Shown: positions 23,479 through 30,499 of the stretch, one piece after another
Layout: every line of letters starts with the position of its first letter
How positions within the stretch are numbered: the stretch's first letter is position 1
From: an uncultured Collinsella sp.
GTDB lineage: Bacteria > Actinomycetota > Coriobacteriia > Coriobacteriales > Coriobacteriaceae
Direction: 5' to 3'
DNA length: 30,499 nt
Assembly (NCBI GenBank): GCA_959026535.1
Contig: CAUFMB010000025.1
Coordinates: 1 to 30,499 of the forward strand
The notes under the pieces: generated by a model
Databases searched by the model: none
What the model saw: the letters and a program-made list of their open reading frames with translations, nothing else
What the model was told of the DNA's origin: nothing
Program-made: the position numbers and the translations under genes

Positions 23479-24177
23479 GCTTGGCTCCCGTCCCCCCAAT
23501 CTAGTAGACTTGGAAACCGTTGCTAGATTAGGGGGATTTTCCATGAGACGCTCCACGAAACGAATTTCCGGTGCCGCCGCCGCGCTGGCGGTCGCGGCCG
23601 CCCTGGCCCTGTGCGGGCCCGCGGCCTACGCCGCCCCCGCCGCCCAGGCCGACGCCTCCCAGCCCGAGGCGGCGCAGGCCGAGGGGGCGCAGGCCGACGG
23701 TGCCCAGGCGGAGCCCGCCCGGTCCGAGGCGGCCGCGCCCGTCTCGCTCTCTTACTCGGCCCACGTCTCCAATATCGGCTGGATGGGCGCCGTCGCCGGC
23801 GGCGAGGTCGCCGGCACGACCGGCAGGGGGCTCCCCCTCGAGGCGCTGCGCCTCGTCCTGTCCGACGCCTCGACCGGCGAGCCCCTCGGCGCCGACGCCA
23901 TATCCGTCGAGGCCCACGTCTCCAACGTCGGCTGGCAGGCCGCCGTCGGCAACGGCGGCACCGCCGGCACGACCGGCCAGTCCCGCGCCGTCGAGGCCCT
24001 GAGGGTCAGGCTGTCCGGGGAGCTGTCCGCCCGCTACACCGTCTGGTACCGCGTCCACTCCGCCGAGTTCGGCTGGCTGGGCTGGGCGTGCGACGGCGCC
24101 GACGCCGGCTCGGCGGGCTACGGCCGCGCCGTCCAGGCCGTCCAGGTCGCGGTCCTGCCCAAGGGCGACCCCGCCCC
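23479..24177 (+). repeat. Identical 5' block, copy 1
   Basis: These 699 bases appear identical to 26632-27330 when read side by side. The first mismatch is at 24178/27331, and 12 further bases match. The block starts two bases before the predicted -35 box and ends in the linker after the third ChW unit. It thus carries promoter, ribosome site, signal peptide and first ChW triad. Confidence 0.93.
23481..23535 (+). promoter_or_regulatory. Promoter and inverted repeat of ChW hydrolase gene 1
   Basis: TTGGCT (23481-23486), an 18-base spacer and TAGACT (23505-23510) form a candidate promoter. Inverted arms CCCCCCAATCTAG (23492-23504) and CTAGATTAGGGGG (23523-23535) match at 12 of 13 positions and bracket the -10. 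The right arm contains the AGGGGG ribosome site, 7 bases before the start codon. The repeat may be an operator, or a hairpin hiding the ribosome site if transcription starts further upstream. Confidence 0.5.
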
Positions 24178-26608
24178 GGGCGACACCGCCACCCCGTTCG
24201 TCGACAGGTCCTCCGAGCCCCCCTCCGTCTCCTACCGCGCCCACGTCGCCGGCATCGGCTGGCAGGGCTCCGTCTCGGACGGCGCCGTCGCCGGCACCAC
24301 CGGGCGGGGCCGCGCCCTCGAGGCCCTCTCGGGCTCCGTCTCCTGGTACGGGCACGGATCCTCCTCCCTCGAGGTGAGGGCCCACGTCTCGAACGTCGGC
24401 TGGCAGGGCTGGACCTCGGGCACCGCCGGCACCACCGGGCGCTCCCTGGCGGTCGAGGCGCTCCAGTTCAGGCTCTCCGGCGAGGCCGCCTCGTCCTACG
24501 ACGTCTGGTACCGCGTGCACTGCTCCGACTACGGCTGGCTCGGCTGGGCCAAGGACGGCGCGTCCGCGGGCACGGTCGGCCTGTCGAAGGCCGTCCAGGC
24601 CGTCCAGGTCGTGCTCGTCCCCAAGGGCGGCGCCGCGCCGGGGCCGGCCGGCGGGGCCTTCCGCGGCGCCGGCGAGCGCCTGTCCGGGTCGTCCATTTCC
24701 GTCGCCGGCTCGCCGGCGGGCTCGTCGTTCTCGGGCGGGGTCCTGACGCTCGGCTCCGAGAGGGGGCCCGTGCTGGGCTCCGTCGCCGCGACCGTCGACA
24801 ACCTCGAGTCCGACGGGTCGGTCTGCTACCGCGGCCTGCTGCTGGGCTCCGGCTGGCAGGGGGAGACCAGCTCCGACGGGGCGCAGCTCGGCGCCTCGGG
24901 CGGCGGGCTCCAGCTCAAGGCCGTCCGCTTCGAGCTGTCCGGCGGCCTCGCGGAGCGCTACGACGTCTGGTACCGCTCCTGTGACTCCGCGCGCGGCTGG
25001 CTCGGCTGGGCGAGCGCCGGCGAGCCCTCCGGCGTCGAGTCCGGCGCCTCGGGCCTCACCGCCGTTCAGGTCGCCCTCGTCGCGAAGGGCTCCGGCGCCC
25101 CCGGCCCGGCCGAGGGGGCCTACGTCTCCGGCGCCGCCTCCGGCCCGTCGCTCGTCCTGCAGGGCCATGTCGCCGAGCGCGGTTGGCTGCCCGCGGTGGG
25201 CGGCGGCGAGGACGTCGGCACGACCGGCAGGGGCCTCGCGCTCCAGGCCGTGCGCGCCTCCCTCGAGGGGGCGGGCGAGGGGAGTTCCGTCTCCGTCGCG
25301 GCCCACGTGGCCGGCATCGGCTGGCAGGACGCCGCCTCCGCCCCCTCCTACGCCGGCACGGTGGGGCAGGGCCGCGCCGTCCAGGCCGTGAGGGTGTCCC
25401 TCTCCGGCCCCGTCTCCGAGCGCTACGACGTGTGGTACCGCGTCCACGCGGCCGGCTACGGCTGGCTCGGCTGGGCCAAGGACGGCGAGGCCGCGGGCAC
25501 CGAGGGGCTCGGCGTCCAGGCCGAGGCCCTCCAGGCCGTCCTCGTCGAGAAGGGCGGCGACGCCCCCTCGACGGGCGACCCCGCCGAGCTCTCCGTCCCC
25601 TCGCTCAGCCTCAGGGCCCACGTCTCCGGCGTCGGCTGGCAGCCCGCCGTCGGAGACGGCGGCACCGCCGGCACGACCGGCCAGTCCCGCGCCGTCGAGG
25701 CGATCGCCGCCGAGGTCTCCTCGCCGGTCTCCGGCGGCCTGTCCTACAGCGCCCACGTCTCCGGCGTCGGCTGGCAGGACGAGGTCTCGGGCGGCGCCGT
25801 GGCGGGCACCACCGGCCAGGGCAGGGCGGTCGAGTGCGTGAAGATGCGCCTGACCGGCGACCTCTCCGAGTACTACGACGTGTGGTACCGCGCCTACGTG
25901 CAGGACTACGGCTGGCTCGGCTGGGCCAGCGACGGGGCCCGCGCCGGCACGACCGGCATCGGCTACCGCGTAGAGGCGCTCCAGGTCCGCGTCCTCGCGA
26001 AGGGCTCGGCGGCCCCGGGCCCGACGGACGGCGCGTACAAGGATGTAGCCGACGAGAAGGTGATTGGCGTTCCGCGGATTAGGCTCGTTACTTGGCTTAC
26101 CCAGCATCAATATGACGGTTACTACCTCGGGACTCCATATTCCACTGGATTCTCTATTTCTACCTGCACCTATCCCAACGGGGAGAGACGCTGGGATGGA
26201 TATTCTGGTATGAACTGCACTGGCTTTGTCGCTCATGCGTGGTCGAAGTGCGGCGGTAATCTCGCGGCAGTTGCTGCAAATAACAGCCATTCGCCTTGGG
26301 CCGGAGGCCCCGGTGGAGGCGGTTATATCAACGCGTGGCGTTTTTACGGCTATGCGATCGATTCCGGTTCAAAGGTTTATGAGTTCAACAAAGTGCAGGA
26401 TCTACTGAATAGTGGGTTGGCAAGAAAGGGCGATGTCATTTTCTTTAAGACTGCTCCTAACGTCGATTGTCATATCGGATTTTTCTGGGGTGACAATCCT
26501 CGGGACAATAAGATGTGGCACTCTTCGTCGCCCGCTAATCAGATCTCGTCCATTTATAACTATTCGAACCCGGCTGAAATTAACCAGCACGTTTGTCTGA
26601 TTAAATAG
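23543..26608 (+). CDS. Secreted ChW-repeat NlpC/P60-type peptidoglycan hydrolase 1
   Basis: This 1021-residue secreted protein has a signal peptide (M-R-R-S-T-K-R, Ala-rich core, cleavage near A-Y-A), an Ala/Glu-rich linker to about 67, and about 14 recognisable ChW units (pattern A-H-V-S-x-x-G-W-Q ... A-G-T-T-G ... A-V-E-A) in five triads separated by K-G-x-x-A-P-G linkers. One unit, the first of triad three, has lost its tryptophan. Residues about 835-1021 form an NlpC/P60-like domain with C892 in M-N-C-T-G-F-V and H977 in D-C-H-I-G. ChW repeats probably hold it to the cell surface while the tail cuts peptidoglycan peptides. The repeat body is very GC-rich; composition drops at about 26041. 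The ATG at 23543 follows AGGGGG. Confidence 0.87.
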   Translation: MRRSTKRISGAAAALAVAAALALCGPAAYAAPAAQADASQPEAAQAEGAQADGAQAEPARSEAAAPVSLSYSAHVSNIGWMGAVAGGEVAGTTGRGLPLEALRLVLSDASTGEPLGADAISVEAHVSNVGWQAAVGNGGTAGTTGQSRAVEALRVRLSGELSARYTVWYRVHSAEFGWLGWACDGADAGSAGYGRAVQAVQVAVLPKGDPAPGDTATPFVDRSSEPPSVSYRAHVAGIGWQGSVSDGAVAGTTGRGRALEALSGSVSWYGHGSSSLEVRAHVSNVGWQGWTSGTAGTTGRSLAVEALQFRLSGEAASSYDVWYRVHCSDYGWLGWAKDGASAGTVGLSKAVQAVQVVLVPKGGAAPGPAGGAFRGAGERLSGSSISVAGSPAGSSFSGGVLTLGSERGPVLGSVAATVDNLESDGSVCYRGLLLGSGWQGETSSDGAQLGASGGGLQLKAVRFELSGGLAERYDVWYRSCDSARGWLGWASAGEPSGVESGASGLTAVQVALVAKGSGAPGPAEGAYVSGAASGPSLVLQGHVAERGWLPAVGGGEDVGTTGRGLALQAVRASLEGAGEGSSVSVAAHVAGIGWQDAASAPSYAGTVGQGRAVQAVRVSLSGPVSERYDVWYRVHAAGYGWLGWAKDGEAAGTEGLGVQAEALQAVLVEKGGDAPSTGDPAELSVPSLSLRAHVSGVGWQPAVGDGGTAGTTGQSRAVEAIAAEVSSPVSGGLSYSAHVSGVGWQDEVSGGAVAGTTGQGRAVECVKMRLTGDLSEYYDVWYRAYVQDYGWLGWASDGARAGTTGIGYRVEALQVRVLAKGSAAPGPTDGAYKDVADEKVIGVPRIRLVTWLTQHQYDGYYLGTPYSTGFSISTCTYPNGERRWDGYSGMNCTGFVAHAWSKCGGNLAAVAANNSHSPWAGGPGGGGYINAWRFYGYAIDSGSKVYEFNKVQDLLNSGLARKGDVIFFKTAPNVDCHIGFFWGDNPRDNKMWHSSSPANQISSIYNYSNPAEINQHVCLIK

Positions 26609-26631
26609 CTGCTGGTTAAATAGCCTCTTCG

Positions 26632-27330
26632 GCTTGGCTCCCGTCCCCCCAATCTAGTAGACTTGGAAACCGTTGCTAGATTAGGGGGATTTTCCATGAG
26701 ACGCTCCACGAAACGAATTTCCGGTGCCGCCGCCGCGCTGGCGGTCGCGGCCGCCCTGGCCCTGTGCGGGCCCGCGGCCTACGCCGCCCCCGCCGCCCAG
26801 GCCGACGCCTCCCAGCCCGAGGCGGCGCAGGCCGAGGGGGCGCAGGCCGACGGTGCCCAGGCGGAGCCCGCCCGGTCCGAGGCGGCCGCGCCCGTCTCGC
26901 TCTCTTACTCGGCCCACGTCTCCAATATCGGCTGGATGGGCGCCGTCGCCGGCGGCGAGGTCGCCGGCACGACCGGCAGGGGGCTCCCCCTCGAGGCGCT
27001 GCGCCTCGTCCTGTCCGACGCCTCGACCGGCGAGCCCCTCGGCGCCGACGCCATATCCGTCGAGGCCCACGTCTCCAACGTCGGCTGGCAGGCCGCCGTC
27101 GGCAACGGCGGCACCGCCGGCACGACCGGCCAGTCCCGCGCCGTCGAGGCCCTGAGGGTCAGGCTGTCCGGGGAGCTGTCCGCCCGCTACACCGTCTGGT
27201 ACCGCGTCCACTCCGCCGAGTTCGGCTGGCTGGGCTGGGCGTGCGACGGCGCCGACGCCGGCTCGGCGGGCTACGGCCGCGCCGTCCAGGCCGTCCAGGT
27301 CGCGGTCCTGCCCAAGGGCGACCCCGCCCC
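26632..27330 (+). repeat. Identical 5' block, copy 2
   Basis: This is the second copy of the 699-base block at 23479-24177, offset by 3153 bases. Immediately after it (from 27344) the codon usage changes from GC-rich to AT-richer, so the edge of the block is also a composition boundary. This indicates recent duplication or gene conversion. Confidence 0.93.
26634..26688 (+). promoter_or_regulatory. Promoter and inverted repeat of ChW hydrolase gene 2
   Basis: An identical copy of the 23481-23535 element: TTGGCT at 26634-26639, TAGACT at 26658-26663, inverted arms at 26645-26657 and 26676-26688. Both hydrolase genes are therefore under the same control. Confidence 0.5.
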
Positions 27331-29713
27331 TGGCGACACCGCCTGTCCTTTTAAGAGCCGTAGCGATGAACCTGCCTCAATCACTGTTCGCTCACATACG
27401 TCGAATATTGGTTGGATGTCGCCCGTAGGCGGCGGATCTGTTGCTGGGACAACTGGTAGGGGCCTCCCCATGGAGGCTCTTGAGGCTCAGCTTGGCTGGT
27501 ATGGTCACTCGGGCTCCATTGAGCTTCGTGGCCATGTTTCTAATGTCGGCTGGCAACAGTGGTCTGAGGGGCACTGTGGAACGACTGGTAAGTCTCAGCG
27601 TCTCGAAGCCGTTCAGATTCGTCTAACCGGTGAGGCAGCTGAAAAATATGACATTTGGTACTGTGCTCATGTCTCGGGTATAGGCTGGCTCGATTGGGCT
27701 TGTAATGGAGCTGCCGCTGGTTCTGCCGGTAAAGGCAAGGCTATCGAAGCGGTAAAGGTAATCCTTGTGGAGAAAGGCGGAGCAGCGCCTGGCTCTTCGA
27801 GCAAGGTCTTTATCGGCGATCTAGATGCTGTTGCGGTTTCCGGATCCGCCGTTTCTGGGGAGAGTCTTGGCTTATCTTCTGGTCAAAAGGCTACGATTGG
27901 AGGCAAGGGCGCCAAACTGCTGAACTCCATTGCCTTAAGCGTTGCAGGCCAAACTGATGACGGGTCAATTTCCTATGCCGTTATGGATGCATATTCAGGC
28001 TGGGGTGCTTCCGAATCGGATGGCGGCGCTGCCAAGGCGGTATCCGGCGCACCCATTAAAGCGATAAAAATGTCGCTGAGCGGCCAGTTTGCTGCCAATT
28101 ATGACATTTGGTATCGAGTATGCGATTCCGGTAATGGCTGGACGGGCTGGACGTCAAATGGTCAGGCGTGTGGCGTTTCTGGTGGTTCTTCCGGTTTGTG
28201 CGGCATAGATGTTGCACTTGTTCGTAAGGGTCAACCTGCCCCTGGTTCTACCGGTAATGCATTTATCGGAACGCCTGGAATCGGTCTTGTATCCCAGGCG
28301 CACGTTGCTTCTGCGGGCTGGTTGGCTCCCGTTGCCAATGGCGAAGCTGCCGGCCAGACGGGCATGTCTCGTTCTCTGCAGGCGTTGTATGTTTCGACGC
28401 AGGGCATCGATGCCTCCGTCGAAGTGTCAGCTCACGTTGCGAATATCGGTTGGCAGCCATATGTCTCGGGTGCTTCCTATGCTGGCACCGTTGGCAAGGG
28501 TCTCGCAATTCAGGCTGTTAAATTAAGGCTAATTGGCAACGATGCTTCAAAATACGATATTTACTACCGTATTCATGCTGCGGATTATGGCTGGCTTGGT
28601 TGGGCGAAAAATGATGCCGCAGCTGGCACCGTTGGACTGTCTAAGCAGGCCGAGGCAATTCAAATTAAGTTGGTTGCCAAGGGTTCGTCCGACGCTCCTG
28701 TTCAAGATCATGCTGCGTTGATCCAGCTTCCCGGTCTATCTGCAAAGGCGAATTGCTCCGGTCTTGGCTGGCAAGCCTCTGTTGGCAATGGCGGTGTTGC
28801 CGGAACGGTTGGGCAGAACCGTGCCATGGAGGCTATGCAACTGTCCCTTTCCGATAGTTCCATGAGTGGCGGCATTTCGTATTCCGCCCATGTATCCAAT
28901 ATCGGTTGGCAGTCTGCCGCTTCGGACGGGGCTACATCGGGAACTGTTGGCCAAGGGCAGCAAATCCAAGCCGTGAAGATTAACTTGACTGGCGACGTTT
29001 CGAATTACTTTGATGTCTGGTATCGCGTCCATGTGTCAAATTACGGATGGCTTGGCTGGACCAAAAATGGATCACCGGCGGGCACCACGAAGCTTGGCAT
29101 TCCTGTTCAGGCTTTACAGGTAAAGATTGTTCCCAAGGGTGCTTCCGCACCAGGCTCTACGTCTGATTCGTATTTTGAGACCTATCGTTATATGGGGTAT
29201 CAGACCCCGGGATCTTATCCAAAGGTTAGTTGCAATAGCGTGCAGCTTCCTTCGTATTGCACCGGTTACTTCACGTATGTCTCGCCTTCTCGAATTCCTT
29301 ACAACGCTTCGCGACAGGATTGCATCAACGCATTCGTCCAGCGTGCTCGTGAATATATCGGAACGCGTTATATCGAGCCTTGGTCTTCTTGGCCGGGGGA
29401 TGCGGTTGATTGCTCAGGCTTGGTACTGCAATGTTTGTATGCGACAGGCATGGATATGGGTTGGTATAACCCCTATAACCATCGTTGGTTGCCCGAGCAG
29501 ACATACAACTCCATGAACTGGTATCGCAACAACACTTTTATGCCAGTTAGCACCTCTGCTATGCAGAGGGGAGATGTGGTCTACTACCAGGGCCATATTG
29601 GAATCTATATCGGAAACGGTCGAATTATCGATTCGTGGCCCGGGATCGGTGTGACCGAGCGTTCGGTCAATGCTCCAGGTCGTGTAATTGGTGCCGCTAG
29701 GCCTTTCGCATAG
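26696..29713 (+). CDS. Secreted ChW-repeat NlpC/P60 peptidoglycan hydrolase 2
   Basis: This 1005-residue protein has the same first 212 or so residues as hydrolase 1 (signal peptide, linker, three ChW units). It then has further ChW triads of clearly different sequence, again with a tryptophan-less unit at the start of triad three. The tail (about 825-1005) is a canonical NlpC/P60 domain with C906 in D-C-S-G-L-V and H967 in Q-G-H-I-G-I-Y-I-G, quite unlike the tail of hydrolase 1. It likely cleaves peptide stems of peptidoglycan (a D-Glu to diamino acid bond in characterised members). The repeat body after 27344 is AT-richer (29 of 60 G/C at 28081-28140). A strong terminator follows. Confidence 0.9.
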   Translation: MRRSTKRISGAAAALAVAAALALCGPAAYAAPAAQADASQPEAAQAEGAQADGAQAEPARSEAAAPVSLSYSAHVSNIGWMGAVAGGEVAGTTGRGLPLEALRLVLSDASTGEPLGADAISVEAHVSNVGWQAAVGNGGTAGTTGQSRAVEALRVRLSGELSARYTVWYRVHSAEFGWLGWACDGADAGSAGYGRAVQAVQVAVLPKGDPAPGDTACPFKSRSDEPASITVRSHTSNIGWMSPVGGGSVAGTTGRGLPMEALEAQLGWYGHSGSIELRGHVSNVGWQQWSEGHCGTTGKSQRLEAVQIRLTGEAAEKYDIWYCAHVSGIGWLDWACNGAAAGSAGKGKAIEAVKVILVEKGGAAPGSSSKVFIGDLDAVAVSGSAVSGESLGLSSGQKATIGGKGAKLLNSIALSVAGQTDDGSISYAVMDAYSGWGASESDGGAAKAVSGAPIKAIKMSLSGQFAANYDIWYRVCDSGNGWTGWTSNGQACGVSGGSSGLCGIDVALVRKGQPAPGSTGNAFIGTPGIGLVSQAHVASAGWLAPVANGEAAGQTGMSRSLQALYVSTQGIDASVEVSAHVANIGWQPYVSGASYAGTVGKGLAIQAVKLRLIGNDASKYDIYYRIHAADYGWLGWAKNDAAAGTVGLSKQAEAIQIKLVAKGSSDAPVQDHAALIQLPGLSAKANCSGLGWQASVGNGGVAGTVGQNRAMEAMQLSLSDSSMSGGISYSAHVSNIGWQSAASDGATSGTVGQGQQIQAVKINLTGDVSNYFDVWYRVHVSNYGWLGWTKNGSPAGTTKLGIPVQALQVKIVPKGASAPGSTSDSYFETYRYMGYQTPGSYPKVSCNSVQLPSYCTGYFTYVSPSRIPYNASRQDCINAFVQRAREYIGTRYIEPWSSWPGDAVDCSGLVLQCLYATGMDMGWYNPYNHRWLPEQTYNSMNWYRNNTFMPVSTSAMQRGDVVYYQGHIGIYIGNGRIIDSWPGIGVTERSVNAPGRVIGAARPFA

Positions 29714-29721
29714 AGTCTATT

Positions 29722-29752
29722 GAGGCGCTCCGTTGCAGGAGCGCCTCTTTTT
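29722..29752 (+). terminator. Rho-independent terminator after hydrolase 2
   Basis: A perfect 10-bp stem, GAGGCGCTCC (29722-29731) with GGAGCGCCTC (29738-29747), a 6-base loop and five Ts follow the stop codon by 8 bases. Confidence 0.95.
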
Positions 29753-29861
29753 GACTGTACGCTAACCGGTGCTTTCCTAAGCTTTAAATGTCTGTATGGA
29801 AGTGCGATAATATAGCGAGTATTCGTGTCTTTATATGTGGTTACTGTCTCGGGGGATATAC

Positions 29862-30458
29862 ATGAAACGTCTCAAAGCGTCTGCTGCTTTGGCTTGTACG
29901 CTATTAATGGGCTGGTCTCAAATCATTCAGCCTTACAGCGCGTATGCGCTGTCAGTTCAGGCCGCCGCTGCTTCGCAGTCGGTCTCGCAAACATCGAACG
30001 TGTGCGAATCTCAAGGCGCAAGTTCTCAGGGAACGCAGGACGATGCCTCGGGTTCTCAGGGTGTAACCGAATGGTATGGTGACGATGCAAATGCCGCTCG
30101 TCTTGATGGGGAAACAGATTCGGATTCCGACGAACAGCCTAGAATTGGCGTCGAAGAGTCTGGTGTTGACGAGTCAAACGGTGAGGTCCCAACCGATGAT
30201 TCCACTGAGATGAATTCCTGCGAAGCGGACTCTTTGGAACCGAACTCTTGGCGTTTCGAAAACGGCGTGCTTATCGATTCGGACAATGGCGACATCGATG
30301 CGCAATCTTTAACTGACGATCCTTTGCCCAATGGCGCTGTTGCGCGCGGCATTGACGTCAGCAATTATCAGGGAACTGTTGATTGGAATAAGGTTAAGGC
30401 CGCGGGGATTGATTTCGCCATTCTCAAAGTTGGACCTGTTTACGGAAGGCTCTGTTAG
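29862..30458 (+). CDS. Secreted protein with truncated GH25 lysozyme domain
   Basis: This 198-residue reading frame starts with a signal peptide (M-K-R-L-K, hydrophobic core, A-Y-A), then a Ser/Gln-rich and a strongly acidic linker up to about 158. At 161 it begins a GH25 muramidase domain: R-G-I-D-V-S-N-Y-Q-G with D165, then D-W-N-K-V-K-A-A-G-I-D-F-A-I-L-K-V-G. After that glycine, only seven residues (P-V-Y-G-R-L-C) precede the stop, whereas GH25 domains need about 180 residues. No other frame up to the window edge clearly continues the domain. The ATG at 29862 follows CGGGGGA. Either the gene is broken, or the sequence departs from the ancestral gene near 30430. Confidence 0.7.
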   Translation: MKRLKASAALACTLLMGWSQIIQPYSAYALSVQAAAASQSVSQTSNVCESQGASSQGTQDDASGSQGVTEWYGDDANAARLDGETDSDSDEQPRIGVEESGVDESNGEVPTDDSTEMNSCEADSLEPNSWRFENGVLIDSDNGDIDAQSLTDDPLPNGAVARGIDVSNYQGTVDWNKVKAAGIDFAILKVGPVYGRLC

Positions 30459-30499
30459 ACCAGGATTGACATGCCGACCTGCCGGCTAACTCGCCGTCT

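Noticed and set aside
23492..23535. Invertible promoter switch
   Set aside because: The inverted repeat around the -10 has a centre of only 18 bases, far shorter than known invertible promoters, and no site-specific recombinase gene is in the window.
23528..26290. Minus-strand open frame of 920 codons and plus-strand Arg-rich frames over ChW hydrolase 1
   Set aside because: These are shadows produced by the extreme GC content and repeats of the real gene. The sense frame has a signal peptide, ChW units and a catalytic domain. The counterparts over hydrolase 2 were rejected likewise.
1..30499. CRISPR array, tRNA, rRNA, insertion sequence or integrase
   Set aside because: No regularly spaced direct repeats, no cloverleaf-like arms, no rRNA sequence and no transposase or integrase motif were noticed. 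The scar at 21291-21555 has no insertion-sequence ends.

Overview
The window looks like chromosomal DNA of a Coriobacteriia gut actinobacterium, most likely Collinsella or a close relative. This is inferred from the mostly GC-rich coding, a sufCBDSU operon with a divergent Rrf2 regulator, a large set of family-2 glycosyltransferases, and secreted proteins built from ChW repeats (clostridial hydrophobic repeats with a conserved W) carrying NlpC/P60 or GH25 domains. No 16S or other marker gene is present, so the genus is an inference.

Layout. (1) 70-5315, minus strand: a tightly coupled Fe-S cluster assembly operon read sufC-sufB-sufD-sufS-sufU. An Rrf2-type regulator diverges from it at 5538-5969. 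The shared intergenic region holds two inverted repeats, each with a 12-base spacer, which are candidate operators. (2) 5978-6671: a MntA-HepT type toxin-antitoxin pair just downstream of the regulator. (3) 6800-8599: a secreted lysozyme-like protein with a long Ser/Asp/Lys-rich stalk and an MPKTG sorting signal, followed by a strong terminator. (4) 8801-10597: an AAA-ATPase-like/PD-(D/E)XK protein in which the Walker B glutamate and the nuclease E-x-K both look lost. (5) 10622-19965: a surface polysaccharide locus. It has a GlfT-like glycosyltransferase and an acyltransferase on the minus strand, then five consecutive plus-strand family-2 glycosyltransferases, the last with two catalytic domains. 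(6) 19966-23080: an accessory island. It contains a stand-alone AAA ATPase preceded by an AT-rich patch of GATA repeats, a chimeric scar made of fragments of two other genes in the window, and a low-GC two-gene unit on the minus strand (a DUF4869-like protein plus a P-loop/TOPRIM-like ATPase). (7) 23479-29752: two large ChW-repeat peptidoglycan hydrolases in tandem. They share an identical block of about 699 bp (promoter, signal peptide and first ChW triad) and then diverge sharply in sequence and base composition. (8) 29862-30458: a secreted protein whose GH25 lysozyme domain stops almost as soon as it begins.

Main points of interest. The ChW tandem looks like a modular, cassette-swapping surface-hydrolase family: a common 5' block, interchangeable repeat bodies, interchangeable catalytic tails, and a dead fragment of a third tail at 21291. 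The DUF4869-like/ATPase pair is the best candidate here for an undescribed two-protein system. It is translationally coupled, has its own likely promoter, is compositionally foreign, and sits directly against a recombination scar.

All statements come from reading the sequence. Family names are recognised from memory of the families, without database searches.
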